Positions 7,774 through 17,830 of a DNA stretch of 64,000 nt are shown piece after piece. Below the pieces are notes generated by a model. It searched no databases and had not been told where the DNA came from. It saw only the letters and a list, made by a program, of their open reading frames with translations. Source of the DNA: Pseudonocardia sp. SCN 73-27 (GTDB lineage Bacteria > Actinomycetota > Actinomycetes > Mycobacteriales > Pseudonocardiaceae); contig MEGH01000099.1 of the NCBI GenBank assembly GCA_001725415.1, forward strand, positions 1 through 64,000. Reading direction: 5' to 3'. The stretch's first letter is position 1, and every line of letters starts with the position of its first letter. The translations under genes were made by a program, and so were the position numbers.

Positions 7774-8508
7774 CTACTTGAGAGACTGTCCAGCGACCGC
7801 GGCACGGGGCCGGACGGTGCTCTCGGCCAGGTCGATGGCGTCCGCCCACAACGTCGCCAGCAGGTGCGCGGTGTCGCTCACCGACGGCGTCTCCCCCGAG
7901 GAGCCGAGCACGAAGACGTCGTAGCAGTAGCGCTCCATCATCAGCGTCATCGCGCGCGCCATCCCGTACGGGTCGAGGTCGCTGCGGACCAGGCCGAGCG
8001 CGACGCCCTCCTCCAGGTAGCGGGCGAAGGTCTCCTGGAATTGCCGGTTGTACTGGACGTACTGCTCGAGCATCCGCTCCTCGGCATGGATGACGGACTC
8101 GCGGATCGCGAAGAACTCGGCATGCCTGGCGAAGCTCTCGACGTAGGACGTCACGACCCGCGACAGCCCGGCCCGGCCGCTGCGCGGGTCCCACTTGCCG
8201 ACGCCCTGACGCATCACGTCGCCCACGACCTCGTCGAGCAGCGCGATCACCACGTCGGACCGCTCGGCGAAGTACACGTAGAAGGTCGCCAGGCTGACGC
8301 CGGCGCTGCGGGCGATGTCGGAGACCGTCGTCGCCACGTAGCCCTTCTCTCGGAACAGCTCGGTCGCGCTGTCGATCAGACGGCGCCGTGTCTTCAGTGC
8401 CCTGGGGCCCAACGTGGCGGTGTACCGGTTGAGCTCACCCCGAGGCTCGGACGCGCCCTCGTCGAGCCGCGCCGCCGCACCCTCCCGGCCATCATCGTTC
8501 CTGGTCAT
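7774..8508 (-). CDS. TetR/AcrR-family transcriptional regulator
   Basis: A 244-residue TetR-type repressor. The helix-turn-helix lies near residues 40-90 ('LIDSATELFREKGYVATTVSDIARSAGVSLATFYVYF'-like, split here for length), followed by a helical ligand/dimer domain. A polar N-terminal extension of about 35 residues precedes it. It lies between the minus-strand monooxygenase operon and the plus-strand ABC transporter operon. The TGAC-N5-GTCA palindromes on both sides suggest it controls both. The ligand is probably an acyl-CoA or the transported substrate, as in KstR/FadR-like TetRs (inference). Confidence 0.93.
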   Translation of the reverse strand: MTRNDDGREGAAARLDEGASEPRGELNRYTATLGPRALKTRRRLIDSATELFREKGYVATTVSDIARSAGVSLATFYVYFAERSDVVIALLDEVVGDVMRQGVGKWDPRSGRAGLSRVVTSYVESFARHAEFFAIRESVIHAEERMLEQYVQYNRQFQETFARYLEEGVALGLVRSDLDPYGMARAMTLMMERYCYDVFVLGSSGETPSVSDTAHLLATLWADAIDLAESTVRPRAAVAGQSLK

Positions 8509-8637
8509 GAGCCGCCTCCTCGGAGCGCTGATGGCGTGAAGGTGGGAGCGGCGAGCGTACCCGGACGGCCCCGCACGGTACCGGCCGTCGCCCGACGACC
8601 CCGTGACGACGCTGCTCCGGCAGCCCCGGTGAAGTGG

Positions 8638-8657
8638 TTGACATGAGAGGGTGTCAA
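8638..8657. promoter_or_regulatory. Inverted repeat TTGACA-N8-TGTCAA, possible operator and divergent -35 elements
   Basis: Arms are 6 bp and perfect. Each arm reads as a consensus -35 box (TTGACA) on one strand, so the element could serve both the tetR and transporter directions while binding a repressor. Matching -10 boxes are weak (GATTCT, 18 bp away, on plus). Confidence 0.4.
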
Positions 8658-8741
8658 GCGCGATTCTCTCGATGCTCGCCGCTTTGGTTCATGTCGCACA
8701 GCGTAGCGCGGCTGGGCTCGACACCTTGGTGACCAGGAGTG

Positions 8742-8754
8742 TGACGCCGTGTCA
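8742..8754. promoter_or_regulatory. Putative TetR operator, site B (TGAC-N5-GTCA)
   Basis: TGACGCCGTGTCA has the same half-sites and spacing as site A at 7680-7692, and both are followed by A (TGAC-N5-GTCAA). It lies about 240 bp upstream of the substrate-binding-protein start. Confidence 0.42.
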
Positions 8755-8992
8755 ACGAACCGCAGCCGGCCGTTGCCGATCAGGTCGCCTCATCGCGGCC
8801 GCACCGATCACACGCTCCGGATCGCTGGAACTCTGCGAGACCGTCAATTTCCGCGACACGTGCCGAGCGCGCCGTCGAGCCCGACCGGCCCCTGACGCGC
8901 GACCGATCCCTCCGCCTGCGGTCCCACGGTCCTTCCCCATCGATCCCGTGATCTCGCGGATTCCGCCACCCCCCTCGAAAGGGATCCACTCC

Positions 8993-10231
8993 ATGAAGAT
9001 GCGAACGATCTTCACCACCTGCGTGACAGCGATGGCGCTGGCGGTCGCGGGCTGCAGTTCGGGCGGTGAGAGCGAGTCCGGTGGCGCCGGAGGTCTCACC
9101 GGCGATCCCATCGTCATCGGGGTGCAGGCGCCCTCGAAGGGCACCACCGCCGCGTACCCCCAGAGCGAGTACGGCGCCCAGGCCGCCGAGTGGTTCATCA
9201 ACAACAAGATGGGCGGCATCAACGGTCGGCCCGTCAAGCTGGAGATCTGCCAGGGCGACGGCAGCCCCGAGACGTCGGTCAACTGCGCCAACCAGTTCGT
9301 GACGTCGAACGTGCCGGTCGTCTTCGACGCGAACGACCCCTCGTCATCGGCCGGCGTCCCCGTGCTGACCGGTGCGGGCACCCCGATCGTCGGCGAGCTG
9401 AGCGCCACCGCGATCCCCGACGCGCTGCCGTGGGGTCAGGCGTTCTACTTCTCCGGGCCCCTCGAGACCAGCGCGCTCGGCCTGGTCACCGTGGTCCAGC
9501 GCCTCGACAAGCGCGTCGTCACCCTCGCGGCGTCCGACAACGCGGGCAGCCACGCGTTCATCGACAAGCTCGTCCAGCCGGCGGCCAAGAACCTCGGCGT
9601 CTCCGTGTCGGCCATCTACACGCCGGCCAACAGCGTCAACTTCCAGGTGCTCGCCGCGACCGCGCTGTCCGGCAAGCCCGACGTCGCCGGGAACCTGTCG
9701 CTCACCGAGGACGGCTGCACCGGCTTCTTCCAGGCACTGCGCCAGCAGGGCTACAGCGGCACCCTCTACGCCGGTTCCTGCTCGCAGTTCATCGCGGCCA
9801 TGAAGGAGCAGGCGGCCGGCGCGATCCTGCAGCCCCGCCTGTGGCTCCCGGCCTCGCGGCCGCACGCTCCCGCCGCCGTCCAGCAGCAGCTCGACGACTT
9901 CGCCTCCTCGATGAACGAGGTGAACCGGGAGAAGGAGCAGTCGGCCCGCTCGCTCTACTCCTTCGCCGGGATGATCAACCTCGCCAACGTCCTCAAGACG
10001 GTGCAGGGCGACCACACGCCGGAGTCGGTCACCACAGCGCTCAAGGCCGTCAAGGACATGCCGAGCTTCGCCGGACCCGCCATCACCTGCGACGGCCGGC
10101 AGTGGCCGGGCCGCCCGTCGGCGTGCAGCAAGAAGGCCATCTTCTTCAACGTCCAGCCCGACGGCAGCCTCGCGCCCGTCAACCCCGACGGGTTCATCGA
10201 GCTCGACCCGAAGGCACTGCAGAGCGCCTGA
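8993..10231 (+). CDS. ABC transporter substrate-binding lipoprotein, branched-chain amino acid/amide type
   Basis: A 412-residue periplasmic-binding-protein-type receptor (Peripla_BP_6 class), the ligand-capturing part of an importer. It begins with a short lipoprotein signal peptide ending in 'LAVAGC', so the mature protein would be lipid-anchored at Cys about 22 and lie outside the membrane. The ATG at 8993 is supported by this signal and by AAAGGGA upstream. Characteristic blocks are 'IVIGVQAPSKGT', 'EWFINNKMGGINGRPVKL' and 'FAGMINLANVLK'. It is first in a Liv-type operon. Such receptors in catabolic clusters often bind aromatic or dicarboxylic acids instead of amino acids. Confidence 0.9.
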   Translation: MKMRTIFTTCVTAMALAVAGCSSGGESESGGAGGLTGDPIVIGVQAPSKGTTAAYPQSEYGAQAAEWFINNKMGGINGRPVKLEICQGDGSPETSVNCANQFVTSNVPVVFDANDPSSSAGVPVLTGAGTPIVGELSATAIPDALPWGQAFYFSGPLETSALGLVTVVQRLDKRVVTLAASDNAGSHAFIDKLVQPAAKNLGVSVSAIYTPANSVNFQVLAATALSGKPDVAGNLSLTEDGCTGFFQALRQQGYSGTLYAGSCSQFIAAMKEQAAGAILQPRLWLPASRPHAPAAVQQQLDDFASSMNEVNREKEQSARSLYSFAGMINLANVLKTVQGDHTPESVTTALKAVKDMPSFAGPAITCDGRQWPGRPSACSKKAIFFNVQPDGSLAPVNPDGFIELDPKALQSA

Positions 10232-10291
10232 CGCCCGATCGCCCGAACGACAGGGCACGGAACGGTTCGGTAGGGAACGGAAGGAGCCAAC

Positions 10292-12260
10292 GTGGGTACC
10301 GTCCTGCAGTTCGTGGTCCTCGGACTGGGGCTCGGGGCCGTCTACATCGGCCTCGGCAGCGGACTGCTTCTCGTCCACCGCGCGACGGGAATGATCAACT
10401 TCGCACAAGGTGCGATCGCGACCTGGGGCGCCTACGTCTTCGCCGAACTGCGCAACACCGGGACGCTTGTGTTCCCGATCGGCTCCGTCGACCTCGGCGA
10501 GCCGCCGTCGACGGCGACAGCCCACGTGATCGCGCTGGGCTTCGCCGTCCACTACCTGGCCTTCCGGCCGGTGCAGCAGAACTCCGTGCTGGCCCAGGTC
10601 GTCGTCTCCGTGGCGCTCCTGATCACCATCCAGGCGCTGGTCGTGCTGCGGTTCGGCCCGAACAAGATCGACGTCGAGTCGTTCGTCCCCGGCGGGACGG
10701 TGACGCTGTTCGGCGCGGCGATCCCCACCCGGGAGCTGTTCATCGCGCTGGTGATGATCGTGCTCGCGGCGCTGGTGTGGTGCTATATGCGCTTCACGCG
10801 CATGGGGATCGCCACCCGCGCCGCCTCGGAGAACGAGCGCGCCGCGGTGCTGATGGGCTTCTCGCCCAGCTGGCTGGCGGCGATCGCGCAGGCGGGGGCG
10901 GCGTTCGTCGGCACCGTCTCCGTGATCCTCGCGAGCTCGCTGACCGGCCTGAACGCCGACTGGTTCGGGCTGCTCGTCGTGCCGGCCCTGGCCGTGCTGC
11001 TCGTGGCCAAGCTCGAGTCGATCCCGGTCCTGGTCGTCGCGGCAATCGGGCTGGGCGCGTTCCAGTCGCTGATCGGCCTGCTCGTCACGCAGCCGTGGTG
11101 GCCGGTGTGGGCCCAGTCCGGGCTCGACCAGGTCATCCCGTTCGCCGTCGTCATGGTCATCCTGTTCGTGACGGGCAAGCGACTGCCCACACGCGGTGCG
11201 ACACAACAGATCCGGCTTCCCGACGTCCCCATCCCCCGGATGCGGCCGCTCGTCGCGATCGGGCTCCTCGTGGCGGCGGGGCTCGCGCTCGCCTTCACCA
11301 CCGGGACCATCCGGTTCGGGCTCACGACGTCGCTGATCCTGTCGCTGCTCGCGCTGTCCTACGTGGTGCTCACCGGCTACCTGGGCCAGATCTCGTTGGC
11401 GCAGAGCGCCTTCGCCGGAGCTGCGGGGTTCGTCCTGTCGAAGGCGTCGGTCGACTGGGGCATCCCGTTCCCGATCTCGATGGTCCTGTGCGCACTGCTG
11501 GCGACGGCGCTCGGCATGCTCGTCGCGTTGCCCGCCTTCCGGATCCGCGGCGCGCAGCTGGCCATCGTCACGCTCGCCGCCGGGCTGGGGATCGAGCGCT
11601 TCATCTTCAACAACTACAGCCTCAGCCCGCCCGAGGGGAACCCGATCGCCGACGCGAGCCTCTTCGGGCTGAACCTCGCAGTCCGTGAGGGCCGCGACCT
11701 GTCGCGGCTCGCGTTCTCCCTGATGGTGCTCGTCATCGTCGCGGTAGTCATCTGGGTGTTCGTACGGGTCGCGTCGGGCGACATGGGCCGGGCGTTCCTC
11801 GCGGTGCGCGCCAACGAGCGCGCCGCCGAGTCGAGCGGGATCAACGTCCGGCGCACCAAGGTCATCGGCTTCGCCCTCTCGGCCTTCGTCGCCGGCATCG
11901 CCGGCTGCCTCATCGGGTTCAGCCGCGGCCAGCTCTCCGCCGAGTCTTTCACCGTCATGGCCGGGCTGCAGCTGCTCGCCGTCGCCTACCTCGGCGGGAT
12001 CACGACGATCGGCGGCTCCCTCGTCGCCGGGCTCATCGGGCCGCTGGGCATCAGCTACGTCCTCATGCGGACGTGGCTCGACCTCGGCGAGTACTACGAG
12101 CTGGTCCTCGGGCTGGCGCTCGTCCTCACCGCGATCCTCAACCCCGTCGGCATCGCCGGGGCGGTGCGGCACCAGGTCGAGTTCGTCCGCAGGAAACTGC
12201 GACGGCCGTCCGCGTCCCCACCGGTCGACGGCGCACCGCGCCGCACGGAGGAGGCCAGCC

Positions 12261-12268
<8 letters not shown>
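10292..12268 (+). CDS. Fused LivH-LivM-type ABC permease
   Basis: A 658-residue polytopic membrane protein joining both permeases of a branched-chain amino acid-type importer. The N-terminal half (about 1-290) is LivH-like ('GLGAVYIGLGSGLLLVHRATGMINFAQGA'-type start, split across the first helices). The C-terminal half (about 310-640) is LivM-like ('LSYVVLTGYLGQISLAQSAFAG', 'LGGITTIGGSLVAG'). The GTG start has GGAAGGAG upstream. Its stop overlaps the ATPase start by 8 bp. Usually these are two genes; a single-chain form forces a 1:1 pairing. The linker carries a cytoplasmic basic segment. Confidence 0.9.
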
Positions 12269-13014
<746 letters not shown>

Positions 13015-13022
<8 letters not shown>

Positions 13023-13758
13023 CGCACCCGTCCTCTCGGTCAGCGGCCTCACCGCCGGCTACAACGGCGTCCCCGCCATCCGCGACCTGTCGCTCGAGGT
13101 GCGCGCGGGTGAGGTCGTCGCGCTGCTCGGCCCCAACGGCGCCGGCAAGACGACGTCGCTGCTCGCGATGGTCGGGCTCGTCCCGCTCCTCGGCGGCGAG
13201 GTCCGCGTGCTCGGCGCCCCGCTCGGCCGGCGACGGCCACACCAGCTGGCGCGCAACGGGGTCCTGCTCGTGCCCGACGACCGGGGGCTGTTCCCGTCGC
13301 TGTCGATCCGCGAGCACATGCGCCTCGCCGCCCGCAGGCGCGACGCCCGCCACGAGCAGGAGGTGCTGGAACGTTTCCCGGCGCTGCTCGACCTCGGGTC
13401 GCGGCACGCGGGCCTGCTCTCCGGCGGGGAGCAGCAGATGCTGGCGATCGCCAAGGCGCTGCTCGCCCGGCCGAAGGTGCTGATCGTCGACGAGATGAGC
13501 CTCGGGCTCGCGCCGAAGATCGTGCAGGACCTGCTGCCGATGATCGGCCGGCTCGCCCGCGCCGACGGCATCGGCGTCGTGCTCGTCGAACAGCACATCG
13601 AGCTGGCGCTGCAGGTCGCCGATCGCGGCGTCGTCGTCAACCACGGGCGCGCCGTCCTCGCCGAGGACGCCGCCGCGCTGCTGGCCGACCGTGACCTCGT
13701 CGAGGAGGCCTACTTCGGGACCGGGCGGTTCGCCGAACCCCTCGGCGAGACGGCGTGA
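13015..13758 (+). CDS. ABC transporter ATP-binding protein, LivF-like
   Basis: The second ATPase (247 aa). It shows Walker A 'GPNGAGKTT', signature 'LLSGGEQQML', Walker B 'VLIVDEMSLGLAP' and 'VEQHIELAL', all typical LivF features. The ATG at 13015 lies inside the livG-like stop region (8-bp overlap) and is favoured over the longer in-frame option. With the lipoprotein receptor and fused permease it completes a five-domain importer. The next gene, an acyl-CoA dehydrogenase, starts 4 nt after its stop, so transport and degradation genes are co-transcribed. Confidence 0.92.
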
Positions 13759-13762
13759 GCGC

Positions 13763-14986
13763 GTGGACCTGACGCGCTCACCGCAGGAGGAACAGTTCAG
13801 GACGCGGGTGACGACGTTCCTCGCCGATCAGCTCCCGGCCGGCTGGGAGGGGTACGGCGCGCTGTCCCCCGGCGACCGCGCGTCGTTCCTCGTCGAGTGG
13901 CGTGTGCTCCTGCGCGAACACCGGCTGCTGGGCGTCTCGTGGCCCGTGGAGTACGGCGGTGGCGGGCTCGGCCTCGCCGAACAGGCCGTCCTCGTGGAGG
14001 AGTTCGCGCGGGCGGGTGTCCCCACCCACCCGCACCCCAACGACACCTTCGGCCTCAATCTCATCGGCCCGACCCTGCTCGCCCTCGGCACCGACGACCA
14101 GCGCCGACGCTTCCTGCGCCCCACTCTCGACGGCGACATCGCGTGGGCGCAGGGCTACTCCGAACCCGAGGCGGGATCCGACCTCTTCGCGCTGCGCACC
14201 CGCGCCGACCGCGACGGCGACGAGCTCGTCCTCCACGGCCAGAAGGTCTGGCAGACCGCCGGCCTCACCGCGAACCGGATGTTCACCCTCGTCCGCACCG
14301 ACCCCGACCAGCCGCGCTCCCGCGGGCTCTCGTTCGTCCTGCTCGACCTCGACCAGCCCGGCGTCGACGTCCGCGGCATCCGCACCATCACGGGCGAGAC
14401 CGAGTTCAGCGAGGTCTTCCTCGACGGCGCCCGCGCGCGGATCGACGACGTCGTCGGCGGCCTCGGCGCCGGCGCCCGGGTCGCGCTCGCGCTGCTCGGT
14501 TTCGAACGCGGCGCCGTCGGCCTCGCCGCGGCGGTCGGGCACCGGATCGAGCTGGGCCGGCTGATCGCGCTGGTCCGCGCGCAGGGTCTCGCCGCCGACC
14601 CGCTGGTCCGCCAGGACGTCGTGCGCTGCTGGACCCGCGTCCACCAGCTGTACTGCCTCGCGCTCACCGCCCTCACCGCCGGCCTGCGCGGCGACCCGCC
14701 CGGCCCCGAGTCGTCGCTGGTCAAGCTGCTCACTGCCGAGCACCACCAGACCGTCACCGACCTGGCGATGCGTGTCCTCGGCCCCGCGGTCCTGGCGCCG
14801 ACCGGCCCGCGCGCCGCCGAGTGGCTCCGCCCGCAACCGCTCGGCACTCCCCCCGACTCCGCCGCCCCCTGGACCGACGACTACCTCAACGCCCGGGCAC
14901 GCACCATCTACGGCGGCTCCAGCGAGATCCAGCGCGACACGATCGCCACACGGATCCTCGGGCTGCCCCCGGCGCGAGGAGCGTGA
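13763..14986 (+). CDS. Acyl-CoA dehydrogenase, larger partner
   Basis: A 407-residue acyl-CoA dehydrogenase (FAD, alpha-beta dehydrogenation of an acyl-CoA). Motifs are 'WAQGYSEPEAGSDLFALRT' and the C-terminal 'YGGSSEIQRDTIATRILGLP'. The position of the classical MCAD-type base (the Glu of 'YEGT') is Gly here ('YGGS'), so the base, if any, is elsewhere or in the partner. The GTG start lies 4 nt after the ABC ATPase stop. It is immediately followed by a shorter dehydrogenase gene, the arrangement of obligate heteromeric enzymes such as the mycobacterial ChsE/FadE pairs that act on steroid side chains. Confidence 0.88.
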   Translation: MDLTRSPQEEQFRTRVTTFLADQLPAGWEGYGALSPGDRASFLVEWRVLLREHRLLGVSWPVEYGGGGLGLAEQAVLVEEFARAGVPTHPHPNDTFGLNLIGPTLLALGTDDQRRRFLRPTLDGDIAWAQGYSEPEAGSDLFALRTRADRDGDELVLHGQKVWQTAGLTANRMFTLVRTDPDQPRSRGLSFVLLDLDQPGVDVRGIRTITGETEFSEVFLDGARARIDDVVGGLGAGARVALALLGFERGAVGLAAAVGHRIELGRLIALVRAQGLAADPLVRQDVVRCWTRVHQLYCLALTALTAGLRGDPPGPESSLVKLLTAEHHQTVTDLAMRVLGPAVLAPTGPRAAEWLRPQPLGTPPDSAAPWTDDYLNARARTIYGGSSEIQRDTIATRILGLPPARGA

Positions 14987-14987
14987 C

Positions 14988-15992
14988 GTGCACTTCGGAC
15001 TGAGCGACGAGCAGGACGACCTACGCCGGACGGTGCGGAAGTTCCTCGACGACGTCGCACCGCTCTCCCCCGGGAACGGCCGCCGTACCGGCGTCTGGGC
15101 CCGCATGGCCGAGCTTGGCCTGCCCGGGCTGACGGTCGCGCCAGACCTCGGCGGAACGGGCGCCGGACCGGTGGAGCTCGTCGTCGTCATGGCGGAACTC
15201 GGGCGGGTACTGGCGTGCGAGCCGGTGTTGAGCACCGTGTACGCCGCCGAGGTGCTGGGGAGCTGCGACGACCCCGTGGCGTCGGACTGGCTCGTCCGCA
15301 TCACGTCGGGGACGTGCGTCGCGACCGTCGTCACGGGCGGTCGCGTTGTCGCGCAGGGTGATCGGCTGACCGGTGAGGCGTCGTGGGTGGTCGACGGCGC
15401 GTCCGCCGACCTGATCGTCGTCGGCCGTCACCTGGTCCAGGCCGACAGCCCCGGCCTGGTGCGGACGCCCCTGCCCACCTTCGACAACACCCGATCGCTT
15501 GCCAGGCTCACGTTCACCGACGTGGCCGCCATCCCTTTCACAGGTGCCGCCCCGTCGAGGGCCGACGACGTCGCGCTGCTCGCGCTCGCCGCCGAACAGA
15601 TCGGTGGCGCCCGCGAGTGCCTGCGGATGGCGACCGACCACGCCACGAACCGGCACGCCTTCGGCCGGCCCATCGGCAGTTTCCAGGCGATCCAGCACAC
15701 GTGCGCGACCCTGCACCTGGAGATCGAGGCCGCCTGGGCCGCCCTGCTCCACGCCGCCTGGACCGCCTCCGTCGCCGGCCCCGACCTGCCGCTCCTCGCC
15801 GCGACCGCCGCCGCGTCGGCGTCCGAGGTGTTCGTCCACGCCGCCACCGAGAACATCCAGATCCACGGCGGCATCGGCTTCACCTGGGAACACCCCGCGC
15901 ACCTCTACCTCAGACGAGCCCGGTCGAGCTACGAGCTGTTCGGTTCCCCCCGCCTGAATCGGGAACGCGCCGCCGCGCTCATCGAGCTGTAG
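14988..15992 (+). CDS. Acyl-CoA dehydrogenase, smaller partner
   Basis: A 334-residue acyl-CoA dehydrogenase-like subunit, shorter than homomeric enzymes (about 380-400 aa). It keeps 'GLPGLTVAPDLGGTGAGPVE', 'RHAFGRPIGSFQAIQH' and 'IQIHGGIGFTWEHPAHLYLRRA'. The GTG at 14988 has GAGGAG 8 nt upstream and follows the previous stop by 1 nt. The pair probably forms an alpha2-beta2 flavoenzyme. Substrate is likely a bulky or branched acyl-CoA made by the ligase at 3763-5283 or a similar enzyme (inference). Confidence 0.87.
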   Translation: MHFGLSDEQDDLRRTVRKFLDDVAPLSPGNGRRTGVWARMAELGLPGLTVAPDLGGTGAGPVELVVVMAELGRVLACEPVLSTVYAAEVLGSCDDPVASDWLVRITSGTCVATVVTGGRVVAQGDRLTGEASWVVDGASADLIVVGRHLVQADSPGLVRTPLPTFDNTRSLARLTFTDVAAIPFTGAAPSRADDVALLALAAEQIGGARECLRMATDHATNRHAFGRPIGSFQAIQHTCATLHLEIEAAWAALLHAAWTASVAGPDLPLLAATAAASASEVFVHAATENIQIHGGIGFTWEHPAHLYLRRARSSYELFGSPRLNRERAAALIEL

Positions 15993-16663
15993 AGCTTGCC
16001 GAGGACCACGCAGATCGGGATGATTGCGCCGAACGGCGCAGCCCAGCAGCGTGACTACGACCGACCACTGTGGCGCGATGTGGCGGTTCCGGGGGGCATG
16101 GACGACGTGGTGTTCGAGAACCCCTCGGGTTGTCCGACGGTGCGCGAGCGCTGCCGCGGTCTCCCCGACCTCTGGCTGCTCGACGCCTTCGCGCGCGGCG
16201 GCGTGATGATCGACGGCATGCTCGTCCGCGACCTCGACAGGAGGACCCTGCCAGGCAGCGAGATCACCATCGGCTGACCCCACACGCACTCGGGGCCGTT
16301 TCCAGCCCTGCTCCACCCACCGTCGTCAGCCGGCACCCGCACCTCCTCGTGCTCGGCCTCGGCTGCCTGGCCGACCTGAGCCAGGTGCCGCCGGTCGACC
16401 TCGGCAGCAGCATCAGCAACGCCCGGGGAACCGGCCCGATCGACGTCACCTGGTCACCCGGTCACCGGCGTCACCGATCCAGGCCCGCTCCCGTAGTGCA
16501 GCCACGCAGTGTGCCGCCAGTTCCGGTGCGCCGTCGACCTGCTGCACGAGCGCGAGCGCAGCGCCGTCTCCGAGGAGCTGCCAGGTCGGAGTGCAGTCCC
16601 CAGCTCGATCACCGCGGCCGTGGCCGCGGTACACGGCACCTCGAAGCTGTCTCGCCCATCCGC
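15993..16663. other. Stretch without a confident gene; contains decayed coding fragments
   Basis: No intact gene is convincing. A plus-strand frame from the TTG at 15996 to 16277 (93 aa, 'LPDLWLLDAFARGGVMIDGM') has some protein character but no recognised family. On the minus strand, 16446-16663 reads protein-like in two frames in succession ('TAATAAVIELGTAL', then 'LGDGAALALVQQVDGAPELA' and 'VAALRERAWIGDAGDR'). This is the picture of a frameshifted HEAT-like or other helical tail downstream of the pRiA4b ORF-3-like gene. Treated as degenerate sequence. Confidence 0.4.
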
Positions 16664-17809
16664 TCACCACGCCGGATCCCGCGACCAGATGTGAGCGAGC
16701 CGCGTCGCCCGTGGGAGGAGGGTCCGCGCCGAGGGTCCGGCCCGCCAGATCCTCCAGTCCCCCGCGACCAGGTCGAGCGCCGTCAGTTCGCCGACGAGCA
16801 GCGCGATCTCGCGGTCGTAGTCGGCGCCTACCCCGTTCTGATCGACCCAACGGTCTCCCATCAGCCCGCCGACGAGGTCCACCACCTCTTCCGCGGTCAG
16901 CGGCCCTGCCGCCGCCAGCACGCCGACCGTGATCGCGCCGAGGTAGTCGCGGAACTCGTCGTCGTCGAACCACCCACGTAGCCGTCGGATGATCTGGGCG
17001 TCGTCACCGGCCGCCCTCGTCGGTGTCAGGACCCCGCGGGACAGTCGGAGCAGACCGACCTTCCGCAGGATGCCGTGCAGGACGAACAGCGCGTGCAGAT
17101 GCTCCTCGAACGTGGCAGGCCTGCCGTCGGCGGACCATTCGGGCCGCTGCGCCTGCACCGAGCGCACGACCACCCGAGGGAGTCGACCCCCCGGCGTGAG
17201 CGTGACGCCGTCCTTCACCACGTCCAGCAGGATGCGGACGCTCTCAGGGACCTCACCGGCGGTCTGCCGCACGTAGACATCCGTCGCCTCCCGGTCGAAC
17301 GTCGGCAGGTCCCCGGCCCAGTCCTTCAGGTCCACATGCTCCTCGTGGTTCGGATCGGCGAGGACCTGCAGCAGACGCGCGTAGCCGCGAGGGCCGCCGC
17401 AGTCCTCCGGCGGGCAGCCCCCACTTCCCTCGACGCACCCCGGCACCTCACCGCCGGGACCGACGAACTCGACGTCGTGATCCCAGCAGTCGCCGAGGTC
17501 GTAGAGGTAGTCGAACCGCGACGGCATGTCACGGAGAAGCGACGTCGCCTCGTCCACGACCGGCTGGCCCCAGTCGGGGTCAGGCGCGGCGTGGACGACC
17601 CCGCCGGCGGTGAACTGATGAACGTGGACGTCCGTCCAGCCGAAGGCCGACTGCAGCAGCAGGTGCAGCTCCGCGAGCGTCACCACCTCCGGCACGTCGA
17701 TCACCCGCACGACTGACGGGTCGACGCCCCGCAGGGTCGTTCTCAGTCGTGTCGTCCGCACCGGCGGACCGTACCGCTCGCGCGCCGCCCGGTGAGGGCG
17801 GCGCGTCAC
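16664..17809 (-). CDS. Plasmid pRiA4b ORF-3 family protein
   Basis: A 381-residue protein. The N-terminal about 170 residues match the pRiA4b ORF-3/IS1096-passenger domain (PF07929): 'VTLAELHLLLQSAFGWTDVHVHQFT', split here, 'FDYLYDLGDCWDHDVEF', and the Cys/Gly-rich 'SGGCPPEDCGG'. The function of this family is unknown; it was first seen on a plasmid and in the IS1096 element. The C-terminal half is helical and not recognised. It follows the alpha/beta hydrolase stop by 21 nt and may be co-transcribed. Decayed coding sequence follows it. The family often marks mobile DNA, but no transposase is present here. Confidence 0.85.
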   Translation of the reverse strand: MTRRPHRAARERYGPPVRTTRLRTTLRGVDPSVVRVIDVPEVVTLAELHLLLQSAFGWTDVHVHQFTAGGVVHAAPDPDWGQPVVDEATSLLRDMPSRFDYLYDLGDCWDHDVEFVGPGGEVPGCVEGSGGCPPEDCGGPRGYARLLQVLADPNHEEHVDLKDWAGDLPTFDREATDVYVRQTAGEVPESVRILLDVVKDGVTLTPGGRLPRVVVRSVQAQRPEWSADGRPATFEEHLHALFVLHGILRKVGLLRLSRGVLTPTRAAGDDAQIIRRLRGWFDDDEFRDYLGAITVGVLAAAGPLTAEEVVDLVGGLMGDRWVDQNGVGADYDREIALLVGELTALDLVAGDWRIWRAGPSARTLLPRATRLAHIWSRDPAW

Positions 17810-17830
17810 GGATGCAGGTCGGACCTCAGC

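Larger units (their letters stand above)
8509..8992. other. Intergenic control region between tetR and the ABC transporter operon
   Basis: About 480 bp without a convincing gene; the open frame that crosses it in phase with the binding protein lacks protein-like character. It holds the palindromes at 8638-8657 and 8742-8754 and a purine-rich ribosome site (AAAGGGA) before 8993. No clear -10 element was found for the plus strand. Confidence 0.5.

Noticed and set aside
15996-16277. 93-aa plus-strand frame with TTG start
   Set aside because: Some protein-like stretches, but no family, weak start and located in decayed sequence; kept only as a note in the region entry.
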